Shown piece after piece: positions 1 to 13,779 of a stretch of DNA of 64,000 bases. This DNA is from Paenilisteria newyorkensis (GTDB lineage Bacteria; Bacillota; Bacilli; Lactobacillales; Listeriaceae): contig NZ_JNFB01000007.1 of NCBI RefSeq assembly GCF_000766145.1, positions 26,718 to 90,717 of the forward strand. The letters are read 5' to 3'. Below the pieces are notes generated by a model. It saw only the letters and a program-made list of their open reading frames with translations. It had not been told where the DNA came from and ran no database searches. The translations under genes and the position numbers were made by a program. Positions within the stretch are counted from its first letter, which is position 1, and each line of letters starts with the position of its first letter.

Positions 1-115
1 GGTAATGTGTAAGAAATCACAAACTCCAAGCTTACTTCTGTCTTAAAATCCGAGTCACATTTTACAGACGGGGAGCAAGAAATACCAATAACATTAAGAA
101 AGGACATCTGCCGGA

Positions 116-499
116 ATGTTAGAATCACTAATAGGAATGTATCATCGTCATCAGAAATACATCATTGCTTTTGTTGGTATATGTGTAGCTGGATGGTTAC
201 TAACCCCACATGTACATATTTTTTTGGGGCTAAAACTGGGGATTATTGTAGGTTGGTTTAACTACTGGCTGTTGATGAGACGTACACAGGCCATGACGAA
301 AGCGATTGCCGAGAAGCGAACCTTTTATGGCATGGGCACAACAGCAAGAATGGGAAGCGTTCTACTTGCAACAATCATTGCGACACAAGTACCGGATTTC
401 TTTCACGTTTATAGTATGGTGATTGGTTTGGGCATTGTTTATTCCGTGGTTTTCTTGGATTTTGTTATCTATTCCATCTACCGGAAGAAAAACGCTTAA
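116..499 (+). CDS. atpI: ATP synthase subunit I (AtpI)
   Basis: Small membrane protein of 127 aa with four hydrophobic segments (about residues 16-32, 33-50, 75-92 and 96-118), first gene of the atp operon. AtpI proteins are thought to help c-ring assembly or Mg2+ uptake and are poorly conserved. Identification rests mainly on position directly before atpB plus the four-helix pattern. The ATG at 116 has GAAAGGAC 11 bases upstream. The gene ends 22 bases before atpB. Known of the family: it is dispensable for ATP synthase function. Confidence 0.85.
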   Translation: MLESLIGMYHRHQKYIIAFVGICVAGWLLTPHVHIFLGLKLGIIVGWFNYWLLMRRTQAMTKAIAEKRTFYGMGTTARMGSVLLATIIATQVPDFFHVYSMVIGLGIVYSVVFLDFVIYSIYRKKNA

Positions 500-515
500 A
501 AAGAGAGAGGGGTGA

Positions 516-1238
<723 letters not shown>

Positions 1239-1271
1239 GCAACACTCGCCACACCTAAGTTAAGTCAGAGC

Positions 1272-1561
<290 letters not shown>

Positions 1562-1571
1562 TTAGAAAACG

Positions 1572-1590
1572 TGGCGGGGCCAACTCGCCA
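1572..1590 (+). other. GC hairpin between atpE and atpF
   Basis: TGGCG (1572-1576) pairs with CGCCA (1586-1590) around a 9-base loop. The following TTCCTTTAT is not a proper U-tract, so this may protect the atpE 3' end rather than terminate transcription. Confidence 0.3.
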
Positions 1591-1655
1591 TTCCTTTATG
1601 TGTCAAAAAACATGAAACGATAAAAAGCGAATGTATGGAAAGGAGTGAATCGAAC

Positions 1656-2707
<1,052 letters not shown>

Positions 2708-2720
2708 GCTTTCAGTGTAA

Positions 2721-4247
<1,527 letters not shown>

Positions 4248-4283
4248 CCCGTTTTTGACCGACAAACGAAACAAAGGTGGTGA

Positions 4284-5153
<870 letters not shown>

Positions 5154-5183
5154 ACATTTAAGAGCGCGTCTATCCACCCCTAA

Positions 5184-6641
<1,458 letters not shown>

Positions 6642-6644
6642 TAA

Positions 6645-7067
<423 letters not shown>

Positions 7068-7072
7068 GACAG

Positions 7073-7130
7073 AATGAGTTTGGAGTAAACCATTTTAGAA
7101 TGGATATGACTCCAAGCTCATTTACTTCAT
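7073..7130 (+). terminator. Probable terminator of the atp operon
   Basis: A 14-bp inverted repeat, AATGAGTTTGGAGT (7073-7086) with ACTCCAAGCTCATT (7109-7122), has one T-G wobble and a 22-base loop. The tail TTACTTCATTC is only moderately U-rich. Confidence 0.55.
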
Positions 7131-7162
7131 TCTCTGAAAAGAAACAATAAAAGCATATAAAA

Positions 7163-7191
7163 TTGTTATTCAGCGATAATACTGGTAGAAT
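7163..7191 (+). promoter_or_regulatory. SigA promoter of the DUF1146 gene
   Basis: TTGTTA (7163-7168), a 17-base spacer, and TAGAAT (7186-7191) with TG one base before the -10. It starts 33 bases before the gene, so this small gene is transcribed separately from atp. Confidence 0.6.
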
Positions 7192-7223
7192 GATAGAGGC
7201 TGATAAAATTTTGGAGGTAATAG

Positions 7224-7463
7224 ATGTATACAGTTATTGGACAACAAGCAATTATTGTTATGGTTTCACATTTACTTTTCATCGTTATTGCTTTTTGGGC
7301 ACTCCAAGCACTTCACTTTGAAAAACTAATACGCCGAGATCATGTGATACAAGCAAGAATATTATATTTACTCCTTGCTGTAGCCTTAGGAGTTACAATT
7401 AGTAATTTCTTTCTAGACTACTTTATATCAGCGAGACAACTAGGTAATTTGTTCGGAAATTGA
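7224..7463 (+). CDS. DUF1146 (YwzB-like) small membrane protein
   Basis: 79 aa with two hydrophobic helices (about 7-27 and 46-66) and an arginine-rich cytoplasmic turn (EKLIRRDHVIQARI). This matches the DUF1146/YwzB family, typically found between atpC and murA in Bacillales. No biochemical function is known to me. TTGGAGG lies 6 bases before the ATG. Confidence 0.75.
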   Translation: MYTVIGQQAIIVMVSHLLFIVIAFWALQALHFEKLIRRDHVIQARILYLLLAVALGVTISNFFLDYFISARQLGNLFGN

Positions 7464-7515
7464 TTAAAAATGTTTATACATGTTCGCAATTGATATAACT
7501 CTCTTAAAATTAGTG

Positions 7516-7545
7516 TTGAAATGTAGTAGGCATTAATGGTAAAAT
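7516..7545 (+). promoter_or_regulatory. SigA promoter of murA
   Basis: TTGAAA (7516-7521), an 18-base spacer and TAAAAT (7540-7545), with TG at the extended -10 position (TGGTAAAAT). About 100 bases upstream of the murA start. Confidence 0.6.
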
Positions 7546-7644
7546 GTTCAGAGTATGAGTAAAGATAAGAATACATTTCAGGATTAATTTTAAGCGATGT
7601 ATATCAAATAGGAATAGAGTAATTAATACGCGGAGGGGTTCGTT

Positions 7645-8934
7645 TTGGAAAAAATTATTGTCCGTGGTGGGAATAAATTACAGGGAACAGTGAAAGTAGA
7701 AGGCGCCAAAAATGCTGTTTTACCTGTTATAGCCGCTACCTTATTAGCTAGCAAAGGAACAAGCACGTTAAGAAATGTACCACGTTTATCTGATGTCTAC
7801 ACAATTAATGAAGTGCTAAAATACTTAAAAGCAGATGTATCTTTCGAAGATGATGTTGTTACTGTGAATGCTACAGGAGATATCTTATCGGATACACCAT
7901 TTGAATATGTTCGTAAAATGCGTGCTTCCATCGTTGTTATGGGGCCACTTTTAGCTCGTACAGGTTCAGCAAGGGTAGCACTTCCAGGTGGTTGTGCAAT
8001 AGGTTCACGCCCAGTAGATTTACATCTAAAAGGATTCGAAGCGATGGGTGCAAACGTAAGAATTGAGAATGGCTACATTGAAGCGACTGCTGAGAAATTA
8101 GTAGGAGCTAAAATATATTTGGATTTCCCAAGTGTTGGAGCAACTCAAAATATTATGATGGCTGCAACATTAGCTGAGGGCACAACTGTTATTGAGAACG
8201 TTGCAAGAGAACCTGAAATTGTTGATTTAGCTAACTTCTTAAACCAAATGGGTGCTCGAGTTATTGGTGCAGGGACTGAAGTTATTCGCATAGAAGGCGT
8301 AAAAGAGCTCACCGCAACAGATCACTCTATTATTCCTGATCGAATTGAAGCCGGAACATTTATGATTGCAGCGGCAATTACGGAAGGAAACGTGTTTATT
8401 GAAGATATGGTTCCAGAACATATCAGCTCACTTATTGCTAAATTAGAAGAGATGGGCGTTAAAATCATTGAAGAAAACAATGGCGTGCGTGTTATTGGAC
8501 CTAAACATTTGAAGGCTGTCGATGTGAAGACTTTACCTCACCCGGGATTCCCGACTGATATGCAATCTCAAATGATGGTTATCCAAATGTTGAGTACAGG
8601 TACTAGTGTTATGACAGAGACTGTTTTTGAAAACCGATTTATGCATGTTGAAGAAATGCGTAGAATGAATGCAGATATGAAAATTGAAGGCCATTCTGTT
8701 ATCATTTCTGGTCCAGCTAAGCTTCAAGGAGCTGAGGTAGCTGCAACTGATTTACGTGCAGCAGCAGCATTAGTTCTTGCTGGTTTGGTGGCCGATGGAT
8801 ACACACAAGTAACTGAACTTAAATACTTAGATAGAGGCTATCATAATTTCCATGTTAAGCTTAAGGCTCTAGGCGCAGATATCGAACGTGTGGCCGATTC
8901 TGAACAAGTTAACGTAAAAGAAACAACAAAATAA
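7645..8934 (+). CDS. murA: UDP-N-acetylglucosamine 1-carboxyvinyltransferase (MurA)
   Basis: First committed step of peptidoglycan synthesis: transfers enolpyruvate from PEP to UDP-GlcNAc in the cytoplasm. 429 aa, usual length, of the EPSP-synthase fold. The catalytic cysteine is Cys117 in [11 protein letters not shown], the residue alkylated by fosfomycin. Lys and Asn of the [10 protein letters not shown] segment at 18-28 bind substrate. The start is TTG 7645, 5 bases after GGAGGGG. The position after atpC identifies the principal copy (murAA/murA1). Confidence 0.97.
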   Translation: MEKIIVRGGNKLQGTVKVEGAKNAVLPVIAATLLASKGTSTLRNVPRLSDVYTINEVLKYLKADVSFEDDVVTVNATGDILSDTPFEYVRKMRASIVVMGPLLARTGSARVALPGGCAIGSRPVDLHLKGFEAMGANVRIENGYIEATAEKLVGAKIYLDFPSVGATQNIMMAATLAEGTTVIENVAREPEIVDLANFLNQMGARVIGAGTEVIRIEGVKELTATDHSIIPDRIEAGTFMIAAAITEGNVFIEDMVPEHISSLIAKLEEMGVKIIEENNGVRVIGPKHLKAVDVKTLPHPGFPTDMQSQMMVIQMLSTGTSVMTETVFENRFMHVEEMRRMNADMKIEGHSVIISGPAKLQGAEVAATDLRAAAALVLAGLVADGYTQVTELKYLDRGYHNFHVKLKALGADIERVADSEQVNVKETTK

Positions 8935-8941
8935 ATGAACG

Positions 8942-8970
8942 AACTAGGTCTTAACTGATCTAGTTTTTTA
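8942..8970 (+). terminator. Terminator after murA
   Basis: AACTAGGTC (8942-8950) pairs with GATCTAGTT (8957-8965), one G-T wobble, 6-base loop, followed by a run of T ending at 8970. Confidence 0.85.
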
Positions 8971-9030
8971 TTTGTAAAAATATTTTTCTTACTTAGAATT
9001 AGGGAAAAGATATATATGTTAAAAGAAATA

Positions 9031-9039
9031 TGCTATAAT
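9031..9039 (+). promoter_or_regulatory. Extended -10 promoter of mbl operon
   Basis: TGCTATAAT: a perfect -10 hexamer (9034-9039) with the TGn extension and no clear -35. It lies 62 bases before mbl and after the murA terminator. Confidence 0.55.
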
Positions 9040-9100
9040 GCAAAAGAGGTAGTATGAGGCAATACATATGAAACAACACAGAAAGGGGTCATTGTAAATT

Positions 9101-10096
9101 ATGGCGAAAGATGTTGGGATAGATTTGGGTACTGCGAATGTCCTGATTCATGTGAAGGGGCAAGGTATTGTATTAAATGAACCATCTGTTGTAGCAATCA
9201 ATAATATTACAAATGAAGTTTTAGCAGTTGGGACGGAAGCACGAAATATGGTAGGGAGAACTCCGGGTAATATAACTGCAATTAAACCAATGAAAGACGG
9301 TGTGATTGCTGATTTTGATATTGTTCAAGAAATGTTACGTATTTTCCTACAAAAACTAGATTTAAAAGGATTTTTCTCTAAGCCAAGAGTTTTAATCTGC
9401 TGTCCAACAAATATAACTTCAGTGGAGCAAAAAGCTATACGACAAGCAGCTGAGCAAAGTGGCGGGAAACAGGTATTTATGGAAGAAGAGCCTAAGGTAG
9501 CTGCAATTGGTGCCGGTATGGATATTTTCCAACCAAGTGGAAATATGGTTATTGATATTGGTGGTGGCACAACAGATATAGCGGTTCTTTCTATGGGAGA
9601 TATTGTTACCAGTAAATCTGTGAAACTTGCAGGGAACCAGCTGGATGGCGACATTCTACAATATATTAAGCGCCAATACAACCTTCTAATAGGAGAGAGA
9701 ACATCAGAAGAATTAAAAATCAATGTTGCAACTGCATCAGCGGGAACAAGACAAGAATCCATGGATATCCGAGGACGTGACTTAGTTACAGGTCTACCTA
9801 AAACGGTAACAGTAACCAGCGAAGAAATTGAGTTGGCCCTAAGAGAGTCTGTTCATGTTATTGTTCAAGCCGCAAAACAGGTATTAGAGCAGACACCGCC
9901 AGAACTTTCAGCTGATATTATTGACCGCGGAATTATCATGACTGGCGGGGGAGCTTTGCTTCATGGCTTAGATGAACTATTAGCTGAGGAATTAAAAGTC
10001 CCAGTTTTGCTTGCTGAAAATCCTTTAGACGCTGTTGCGATAGGAACAGGAATACTTTTGGAAAATACGTCACGTACTAAGAAAAACTGGCTTTAA
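9101..10096 (+). CDS. mbl: MreB-like actin homologue Mbl
   Basis: Bacterial actin that forms membrane-associated filaments guiding side-wall synthesis. 331 aa. Phosphate-1 loop DLGTANVLI at 8-16, phosphate-2 motif DIGGGTTDIAVLSMG near 155-170, adenosine motif GGGALLHGLDE near 287. Position between murA and fabZ and the short C-terminus match Mbl of Listeria and Bacillus rather than MreB, which normally sits with mreCD. Confidence 0.92.
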   Translation: MAKDVGIDLGTANVLIHVKGQGIVLNEPSVVAINNITNEVLAVGTEARNMVGRTPGNITAIKPMKDGVIADFDIVQEMLRIFLQKLDLKGFFSKPRVLICCPTNITSVEQKAIRQAAEQSGGKQVFMEEEPKVAAIGAGMDIFQPSGNMVIDIGGGTTDIAVLSMGDIVTSKSVKLAGNQLDGDILQYIKRQYNLLIGERTSEELKINVATASAGTRQESMDIRGRDLVTGLPKTVTVTSEEIELALRESVHVIVQAAKQVLEQTPPELSADIIDRGIIMTGGGALLHGLDELLAEELKVPVLLAENPLDAVAIGTGILLENTSRTKKNWL

Positions 10097-10114
10097 AAAA
10101 TTTGAGGTGATAGT

Positions 10115-10561
10115 TTGTCTATCAGAATAGAGCTTGTAGACAGATCAAATTGGGAAGATGTTATTAATCTGACTGTAGATTCAAGCCAAATGAACTTTAT
10201 TGAATCAAATGTTTGCTCTATCTTAGAGTCTCATTACGTGGCTGGTTGGTATCCTATAGGTCTATACTCTGGAGAAATATTAGTTGGTTTTGCAATGTAC
10301 GGTTGTTGCGAAAATGATTCCATTTGGTTAGATCGTTTCATGATAGATGGAAGGTATCAGGGGCAGGGCTTTGGCCGGAGCTTCTTAGTTTATTTATTAG
10401 AGCACATACAGGCTCAATTTAAAATCAGAAAAATATTGTTAAGTTTCACACCTGAAAACCAATATGCTAGAAGATTGTATGAAAGGCATGGTTTTATTAA
10501 CACAAATGAAGTCGATTCGAAGGGTGAATTAATATTCATGTACAATTGTTCGGAGGTATGA
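10115..10561 (+). CDS. GNAT N-acetyltransferase, possibly polyamine (BltD/SpeG-like)
   Basis: 148 aa GNAT fold. The acetyl-CoA loop is [12 protein letters not shown] (about 89-100), followed by the beta5 stretch [19 protein letters not shown]. The front half ([37 protein letters not shown]) resembles BltD-type spermine/spermidine acetyltransferases, but the substrate is inferred. TTG start at 10115, after TGAGGTGA. It ends 1 base before fabZ and carries the fabZ ribosome site. From memory L. monocytogenes has mbl and fabZ directly adjacent, so this looks like a lineage-specific addition. Confidence 0.75.
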   Translation: MSIRIELVDRSNWEDVINLTVDSSQMNFIESNVCSILESHYVAGWYPIGLYSGEILVGFAMYGCCENDSIWLDRFMIDGRYQGQGFGRSFLVYLLEHIQAQFKIRKILLSFTPENQYARRLYERHGFINTNEVDSKGELIFMYNCSEV

Positions 10562-10562
10562 C

Positions 10563-10994
10563 ATGTTAGATATTAGTGAAATAAAAAAAATATTACCACA
10601 TCGTTATCCATTTTTATTGGTAGATAGAGTAATAGAACTCGAAGATAAGAAAGTAGTAGCTATTAAAAATGTGACAGCAAATGAAGAGTTTTTTAATGGG
10701 CATTTTCCAGGCTACCCCGTCATGCCAGGAGTCCTCATCGTAGAGGCCTTAGCTCAGGCAAGCGGGATAGCTATGATGCAAGTAGCGGGAAATGAAGGGA
10801 AAATTGGTTTATTTGCTGGGATTGATGGATGTAGGTTCAAGCGCCAAGTAATTCCAGGAGATCAACTTCGCTTAGAAGCTGAGATTCTTCGCTTACGTGG
10901 GTCTATTGCTAAAGCACATGTAAAGGCAACAGTTGAAGGAGAGTTAGTCTGTGAGGCGGATATCATGTTCGCTTTGACAGATATAGCTGAATAA
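10563..10994 (+). CDS. fabZ: (3R)-hydroxyacyl-ACP dehydratase FabZ
   Basis: Dehydrates 3-hydroxyacyl-ACP in fatty-acid elongation. 143 aa hot-dog fold. The catalytic pair is His47 in [12 protein letters not shown] and Glu61 in VEALAQ. The N-terminal [13 protein letters not shown] motif is typical. AGGAGG... GGAGGT lies in the end of the preceding acetyltransferase gene, indicating coupled translation. Confidence 0.97.
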   Translation: MLDISEIKKILPHRYPFLLVDRVIELEDKKVVAIKNVTANEEFFNGHFPGYPVMPGVLIVEALAQASGIAMMQVAGNEGKIGLFAGIDGCRFKRQVIPGDQLRLEAEILRLRGSIAKAHVKATVEGELVCEADIMFALTDIAE

Positions 10995-11004
10995 AAGAGG
11001 AATG

Positions 11005-11030
11005 GCCGTGATATTGTATCGCGGCTTTTC
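11005..11030 (+). terminator. Terminator after fabZ
   Basis: GCCGTGATA (11005-11013) pairs with TATCGCGGC (11017-11025) with one wobble and a 3-base loop, followed by TTTTC. Confidence 0.8.
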
Positions 11031-11168
11031 CGTTTGGCCTATAACTAGCTTGAGTTACAGAATAACAGACTATGAGCATAAAATAAAGGGCAATAAAATT
11101 GTGACTTAACATTGAATTTCGTATTTTGAATACTGTTTAGAGATACAGTTTCTCTTTTTTTCTAAGAG

Positions 11169-11212
11169 AAAAACTTGTTTTGGGCAGACTAAAACATAGA
11201 AAAAAATTTTTT
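11169..11212 (+). promoter_or_regulatory. Two-box ComK site (K-box) before ssbB
   Basis: AAAA-N5-TTTT at 11169-11181 and again at 11200-11212, separated by exactly 18 bases. The known ComK recognition site is two AAAAN5TTTT boxes spaced 8, 18 or 31 bp apart. Both boxes match 8 of 8 fixed positions and sit just upstream of a competence-type ssb gene. Confidence 0.75.
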
Positions 11213-11249
11213 TATGTATTTTACAGATTGGAAGTGAGGAGGTATGCTG

Positions 11250-11282
11250 ATGGTACTAAAAAAGAAAAGAGTGATAATATGA
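11250..11282 (+). CDS. Possible 10-aa leader peptide before ssbB
   Basis: AGGAGG (11237-11242) has ideal spacing (7 bases) to ATG 11250, which opens a 10-codon frame (MVLKKKRVII). Its TGA at 11280-11282 overlaps the ssbB ATG at 11279. An earlier in-frame ATG at 11244 is too close to the ribosome site. The ssbB start itself has only weak AAGAGTG upstream, so ssbB may be translated by reinitiation. Confidence 0.4.
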   Translation: MVLKKKRVII

Positions 11283-11647
11283 TTAATCAGGTAACATTAG
11301 TTGGCAGATTGACTGAGGATCCAGAAATGCGCTTTACATCAGAAGAAAAGGCAGTTGTGAATGTTACTGTGGCTTTGAACCGATTCGGAAGAGGTAGTAG
11401 GCTAGATCAAGAAGCAGACTTTATTCCTTGCGTGATATGGGGAAAACAGGCAGAAAATACAGTGGAATACTGCAGGAAAGGAACACTAGTTGGGATAAAT
11501 GGAGAACTACAAACGAGAAACTATGTAAATAGGGAGGAGAAGAAGATATATGTTACGGAGGTTTTAGTAGATAAAATAAGATTTTTGAGTAAAAATAAGG
11601 AGCAAAAAGCAGACGATTCGGAAATGACAGTAGAGGAAAGTAGCTAA
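11279..11647 (+). CDS. ssbB: Competence-type single-stranded DNA-binding protein SsbB
   Basis: 122 aa with one OB fold (about 1-105): INQVTLVGRLTEDPEMRF at the start, FIPCVIWGKQAENTVEYCRKG in the middle. The tail ends EMTVEESS and lacks the acidic DDDLPF tip of the replicative SSB, as in the short SsbB/YwpH paralogue that coats incoming DNA in B. subtilis. YwpH is also encoded near fabZ. Start chosen at ATG 11279 (MINQVTLVG), where homology begins; the frame is open further upstream but that part overlaps the ComK site. Confidence 0.85.
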   Translation: MINQVTLVGRLTEDPEMRFTSEEKAVVNVTVALNRFGRGSRLDQEADFIPCVIWGKQAENTVEYCRKGTLVGINGELQTRNYVNREEKKIYVTEVLVDKIRFLSKNKEQKADDSEMTVEESS

Positions 11648-11949
11648 AAATAGAGATAACAATTGTAATCTACTGTTATATTTATAGATAGATACTAAAA
11701 AAATAGTCCAAAAATGCTGCTATTTTTGCCAAATTTCATTGTTTGAATACTATTTTTGAAATGTTTAAATTTGCTAAATATCATATATTGATATAAAGAA
11801 GTTCTGTTTCTTAACTATTTCAAAAAATAAAGCGATGTAAGAACATGTTTGTGGGAGAACGCTTGTCTCAATTAACTAGGTATATTAAATCTGAAATAAA
11901 ATAATAAGAAAATTCATTCAAATGAGTTTATTAACGAATGTTACGCATA
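11648..11949 (+). other. Gene-free AT-rich stretch before the LysM/3D gene
   Basis: No reading frame with a ribosome site was found. It holds TGTAATCTACTGTTAT (11664-11679), which resembles a WalR site but has 4 rather than 5 spacer bases, and the small palindrome TCATTCAAATGA. No convincing promoter could be assigned, although the LysM/3D gene needs one here. Confidence 0.4.
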
Positions 11950-12015
11950 ATGGGAGGATTTCAAGAGGTGTGTTACGTAGCCTTAATGGTTTAGTAACCT
12001 AATGCCTTCTCCCAT
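11950..12015 (+). ncRNA. Structured leader RNA before LysM/3D gene
   Basis: ATGGGAG (11950-11956) pairs perfectly with CTCCCAT (12009-12015). Inside it AGG/CCT (11966-11968 with 12005-12007) and GTTAC (11972-11976) with GTAAC (11994-11998) stack as further helices. There is no U-tract, so it is not a terminator. It ends 27 bases before the AAGGAGG of the downstream gene. It may be a cis-regulatory element or mRNA stabiliser. Conserved c-di-AMP riboswitch motifs are absent. Confidence 0.4.
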
Positions 12016-12058
12016 ATGATACGATTATTCTCGAAGTTATCAAGGAGGTAATTATTAC

Positions 12059-12874
12059 ATGAAGAAAACAGTAGCTACTATTGCAGCAGGTATAGTCCTG
12101 GCTGGAATTGGATCAACTCAGGTTAGTGCGGCAGAATACACGGTGCAATCAGGAGACTCACTATGGAAAATTTCGAATGAAAATAACATCTCCATAGATC
12201 AATTAAAACGAGTTAACAATTTAAGTTCAAACGTTATTTATCCAAATCAAAAATTAGAAGTTGCGACAGTTAAATCATCCACAAACACAGGTACATACAA
12301 AATTGTACCAGGCGACACTCTAAGTAAAATTGCTCAAAATCACAATGTTACAGTTGCTCAATTAAAATCTTGGAATTCTCTATCATCTGATTTGATTATT
12401 GCAGGTGAGACCTTAAATATTGGAAGTACGCAAACAGAAACTACGGCTCCTGCATCAGAAACACCGAAGCAAGAAACGAAATCGGATACGCCAGTAGTTC
12501 AAAAAGAAACAACGCAAAAACAAGAGGCGGCAACTAGTACGCCGAGCAAACAAACGCAAAGTTCAAGTAAAAGCACATCTAAAAGTGTAGCTAAAACCGT
12601 AACAGTGACTGCGACCGCTTACAGCAAAGCAGAACCTGGCATGGGGCATGTGACAGCATCTGGTATTGATTTAAATGACAATCCAAGAGTTATAGCTGTG
12701 GACCCGTCTGTTATTCCACTAGGATCTAGAGTCTATGTAGAAGGATACGGAGAAGCTATCGCTGCCGATACTGGCGGTGCCATCAAAGGTAATAAAATTG
12801 ATGTTCATTTAGATAGCGTGCAAGCTTGTTACAATTGGGGCGTTAAGACTGTAAAAGTTCAAATTCTAAACTAA
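12059..12874 (+). CDS. Secreted LysM-LysM-3D cell-wall protein (YocH-like)
   Basis: 271 aa. Signal peptide 1-24 with cleavage after VSAA. LysM 1 at about 27-69 (YTVQSGDSLWKI) and LysM 2 at about 79-121 (YKIVPGDTLSKI) bind peptidoglycan glycan strands. A Thr/Gln/Ser/Lys-rich linker follows (about 123-177). The C-terminal 3D domain (about 180-271) has the aspartates in RVIAVDPSVIPLG, AADTGGAIKG and KIDVHL that form the MltA/RpfB-like active site. It probably acts as a muralytic lytic transglycosylase. Own AAGGAGGT ribosome site. Confidence 0.9.
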   Translation: MKKTVATIAAGIVLAGIGSTQVSAAEYTVQSGDSLWKISNENNISIDQLKRVNNLSSNVIYPNQKLEVATVKSSTNTGTYKIVPGDTLSKIAQNHNVTVAQLKSWNSLSSDLIIAGETLNIGSTQTETTAPASETPKQETKSDTPVVQKETTQKQEAATSTPSKQTQSSSKSTSKSVAKTVTVTATAYSKAEPGMGHVTASGIDLNDNPRVIAVDPSVIPLGSRVYVEGYGEAIAADTGGAIKGNKIDVHLDSVQACYNWGVKTVKVQILN

Positions 12875-12888
12875 GAATAAGTTAGTGA

Positions 12889-12927
12889 AATTCGTGATTG
12901 GTAATTATATCAATCACGAATTTTTTT
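12889..12927 (+). terminator. Strong terminator after the LysM/3D gene
   Basis: AATTCGTGATTG (12889-12900) pairs perfectly with CAATCACGAATT (12911-12922) and is followed by a T run to 12927. Confidence 0.92.
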
Positions 12928-12975
12928 GCGTTGTTTTCCCAGTTACATAATGAGATAAGGAGAGAATATATAATT

Positions 12976-13005
12976 TTAGCATAGGAAGAATCGGATATTT
13001 ATGAT
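12976..13005 (+). promoter_or_regulatory. Putative SigA promoter of tagA-menC-tagO
   Basis: TTAGCA (12976-12981), 18-base spacer, TATGAT (13000-13005), located 35 bases before tagA. Confidence 0.5.
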
Positions 13006-13040
13006 AAACTTAGAGATATGAGAAATATAGGAGTGAACAT

Positions 13041-13772
13041 ATGAAACGGACGGTTGAGATTCTAGGTATTCCATTTTATAATGTTTCTCAGAATGCTTTT
13101 GTAGATGAATTGATGGACGCTGCTTTGAATAAGAAGCGTAGGTTTATTGTGACGGCCAACCCCGAGATAGTTATGCATGCACAACAAGATTTGGAATTTA
13201 ACCAAGTGATTCGGCAAGCCGATTATGTTGTCGCGGATGGCATTGGAGTGGTTAAGGCTGCAAAGAGTATTGGGAAGCCGCTTAAAGGAAGAGTAACTGG
13301 ATATGATACAATGTTGGGGCTTCTTGAGAAAGCAAATGAAATGAACCTGAGAGTATATTTTATTGGAGCTAAACCAAATGTTATAGAAAAGCTAAAAGAG
13401 CATGTTAGTGTGAAGTACAGTCATATTGAAATTGTAGGCGCACGTGATGGTTATTTTGAAACTTCTGAATCAGAAGCAATCGCAGAAGATATTTTAATGA
13501 GTCAAGCGGATTTTGTATTTTTAGCCCTTGGGTTTCCGCGACAAGAAAAATGGATATCAGCATACTTAGATAAATTTGAAAAAGGTGTATTTATGGGTGT
13601 TGGTGGTAGTTTTGACGTCCTTTCGGGGTGTACGAAACGCGCACCTAGTTTTTGGGTGAAATTTAATTTAGAGTGGCTGTATCGCATTTTATCGCAACCT
13701 AGTCGCTGGAAACGAGCATTGGCCATCCCTCGATTTATGTTAGCCATGAAAAAACAAAGAAGGCAAGGGTGA
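13041..13772 (+). CDS. tagA: TagA: UDP-ManNAc transferase of teichoic acid linkage unit
   Basis: 243 aa WecG/TagA/CpsF glycosyltransferase (GT26). It adds ManNAc to undecaprenyl-PP-GlcNAc, the second step of the wall teichoic acid linkage unit. The conserved core has VTANPEIVMHA (about 38-48) and VADGIGVV (64-71), with Asp66 as the likely base. FIGAKPNVIEK and FLALGFPRQEKWI form the nucleotide site. The C-terminal WLYRILSQPSRWKR tail is the family's membrane-docking appendage. The step before it is made by TagO, encoded two genes downstream. Confidence 0.95.
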   Translation: MKRTVEILGIPFYNVSQNAFVDELMDAALNKKRRFIVTANPEIVMHAQQDLEFNQVIRQADYVVADGIGVVKAAKSIGKPLKGRVTGYDTMLGLLEKANEMNLRVYFIGAKPNVIEKLKEHVSVKYSHIEIVGARDGYFETSESEAIAEDILMSQADFVFLALGFPRQEKWISAYLDKFEKGVFMGVGGSFDVLSGCTKRAPSFWVKFNLEWLYRILSQPSRWKRALAIPRFMLAMKKQRRQG

Positions 13773-13779
13773 TTTTTAT

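Noticed and set aside
11180..11278. Upstream extension of the ssbB frame
   Set aside because: It is in frame but would begin inside the ComK site and adds a Lys/Arg-rich stretch with no SSB homology.
11664..11679. WalR-like TGTAAT-N4-TGTTAT before the LysM/3D gene
   Set aside because: The spacer is 4 instead of 5 bases, which puts the half-sites off the 11-bp period; position is also far from any promoter I can see.
11850..12050. c-di-AMP (ydaO-type) riboswitch before the LysM/3D gene
   Set aside because: The conserved core motifs of that riboswitch are absent, although the gene type is a typical client.
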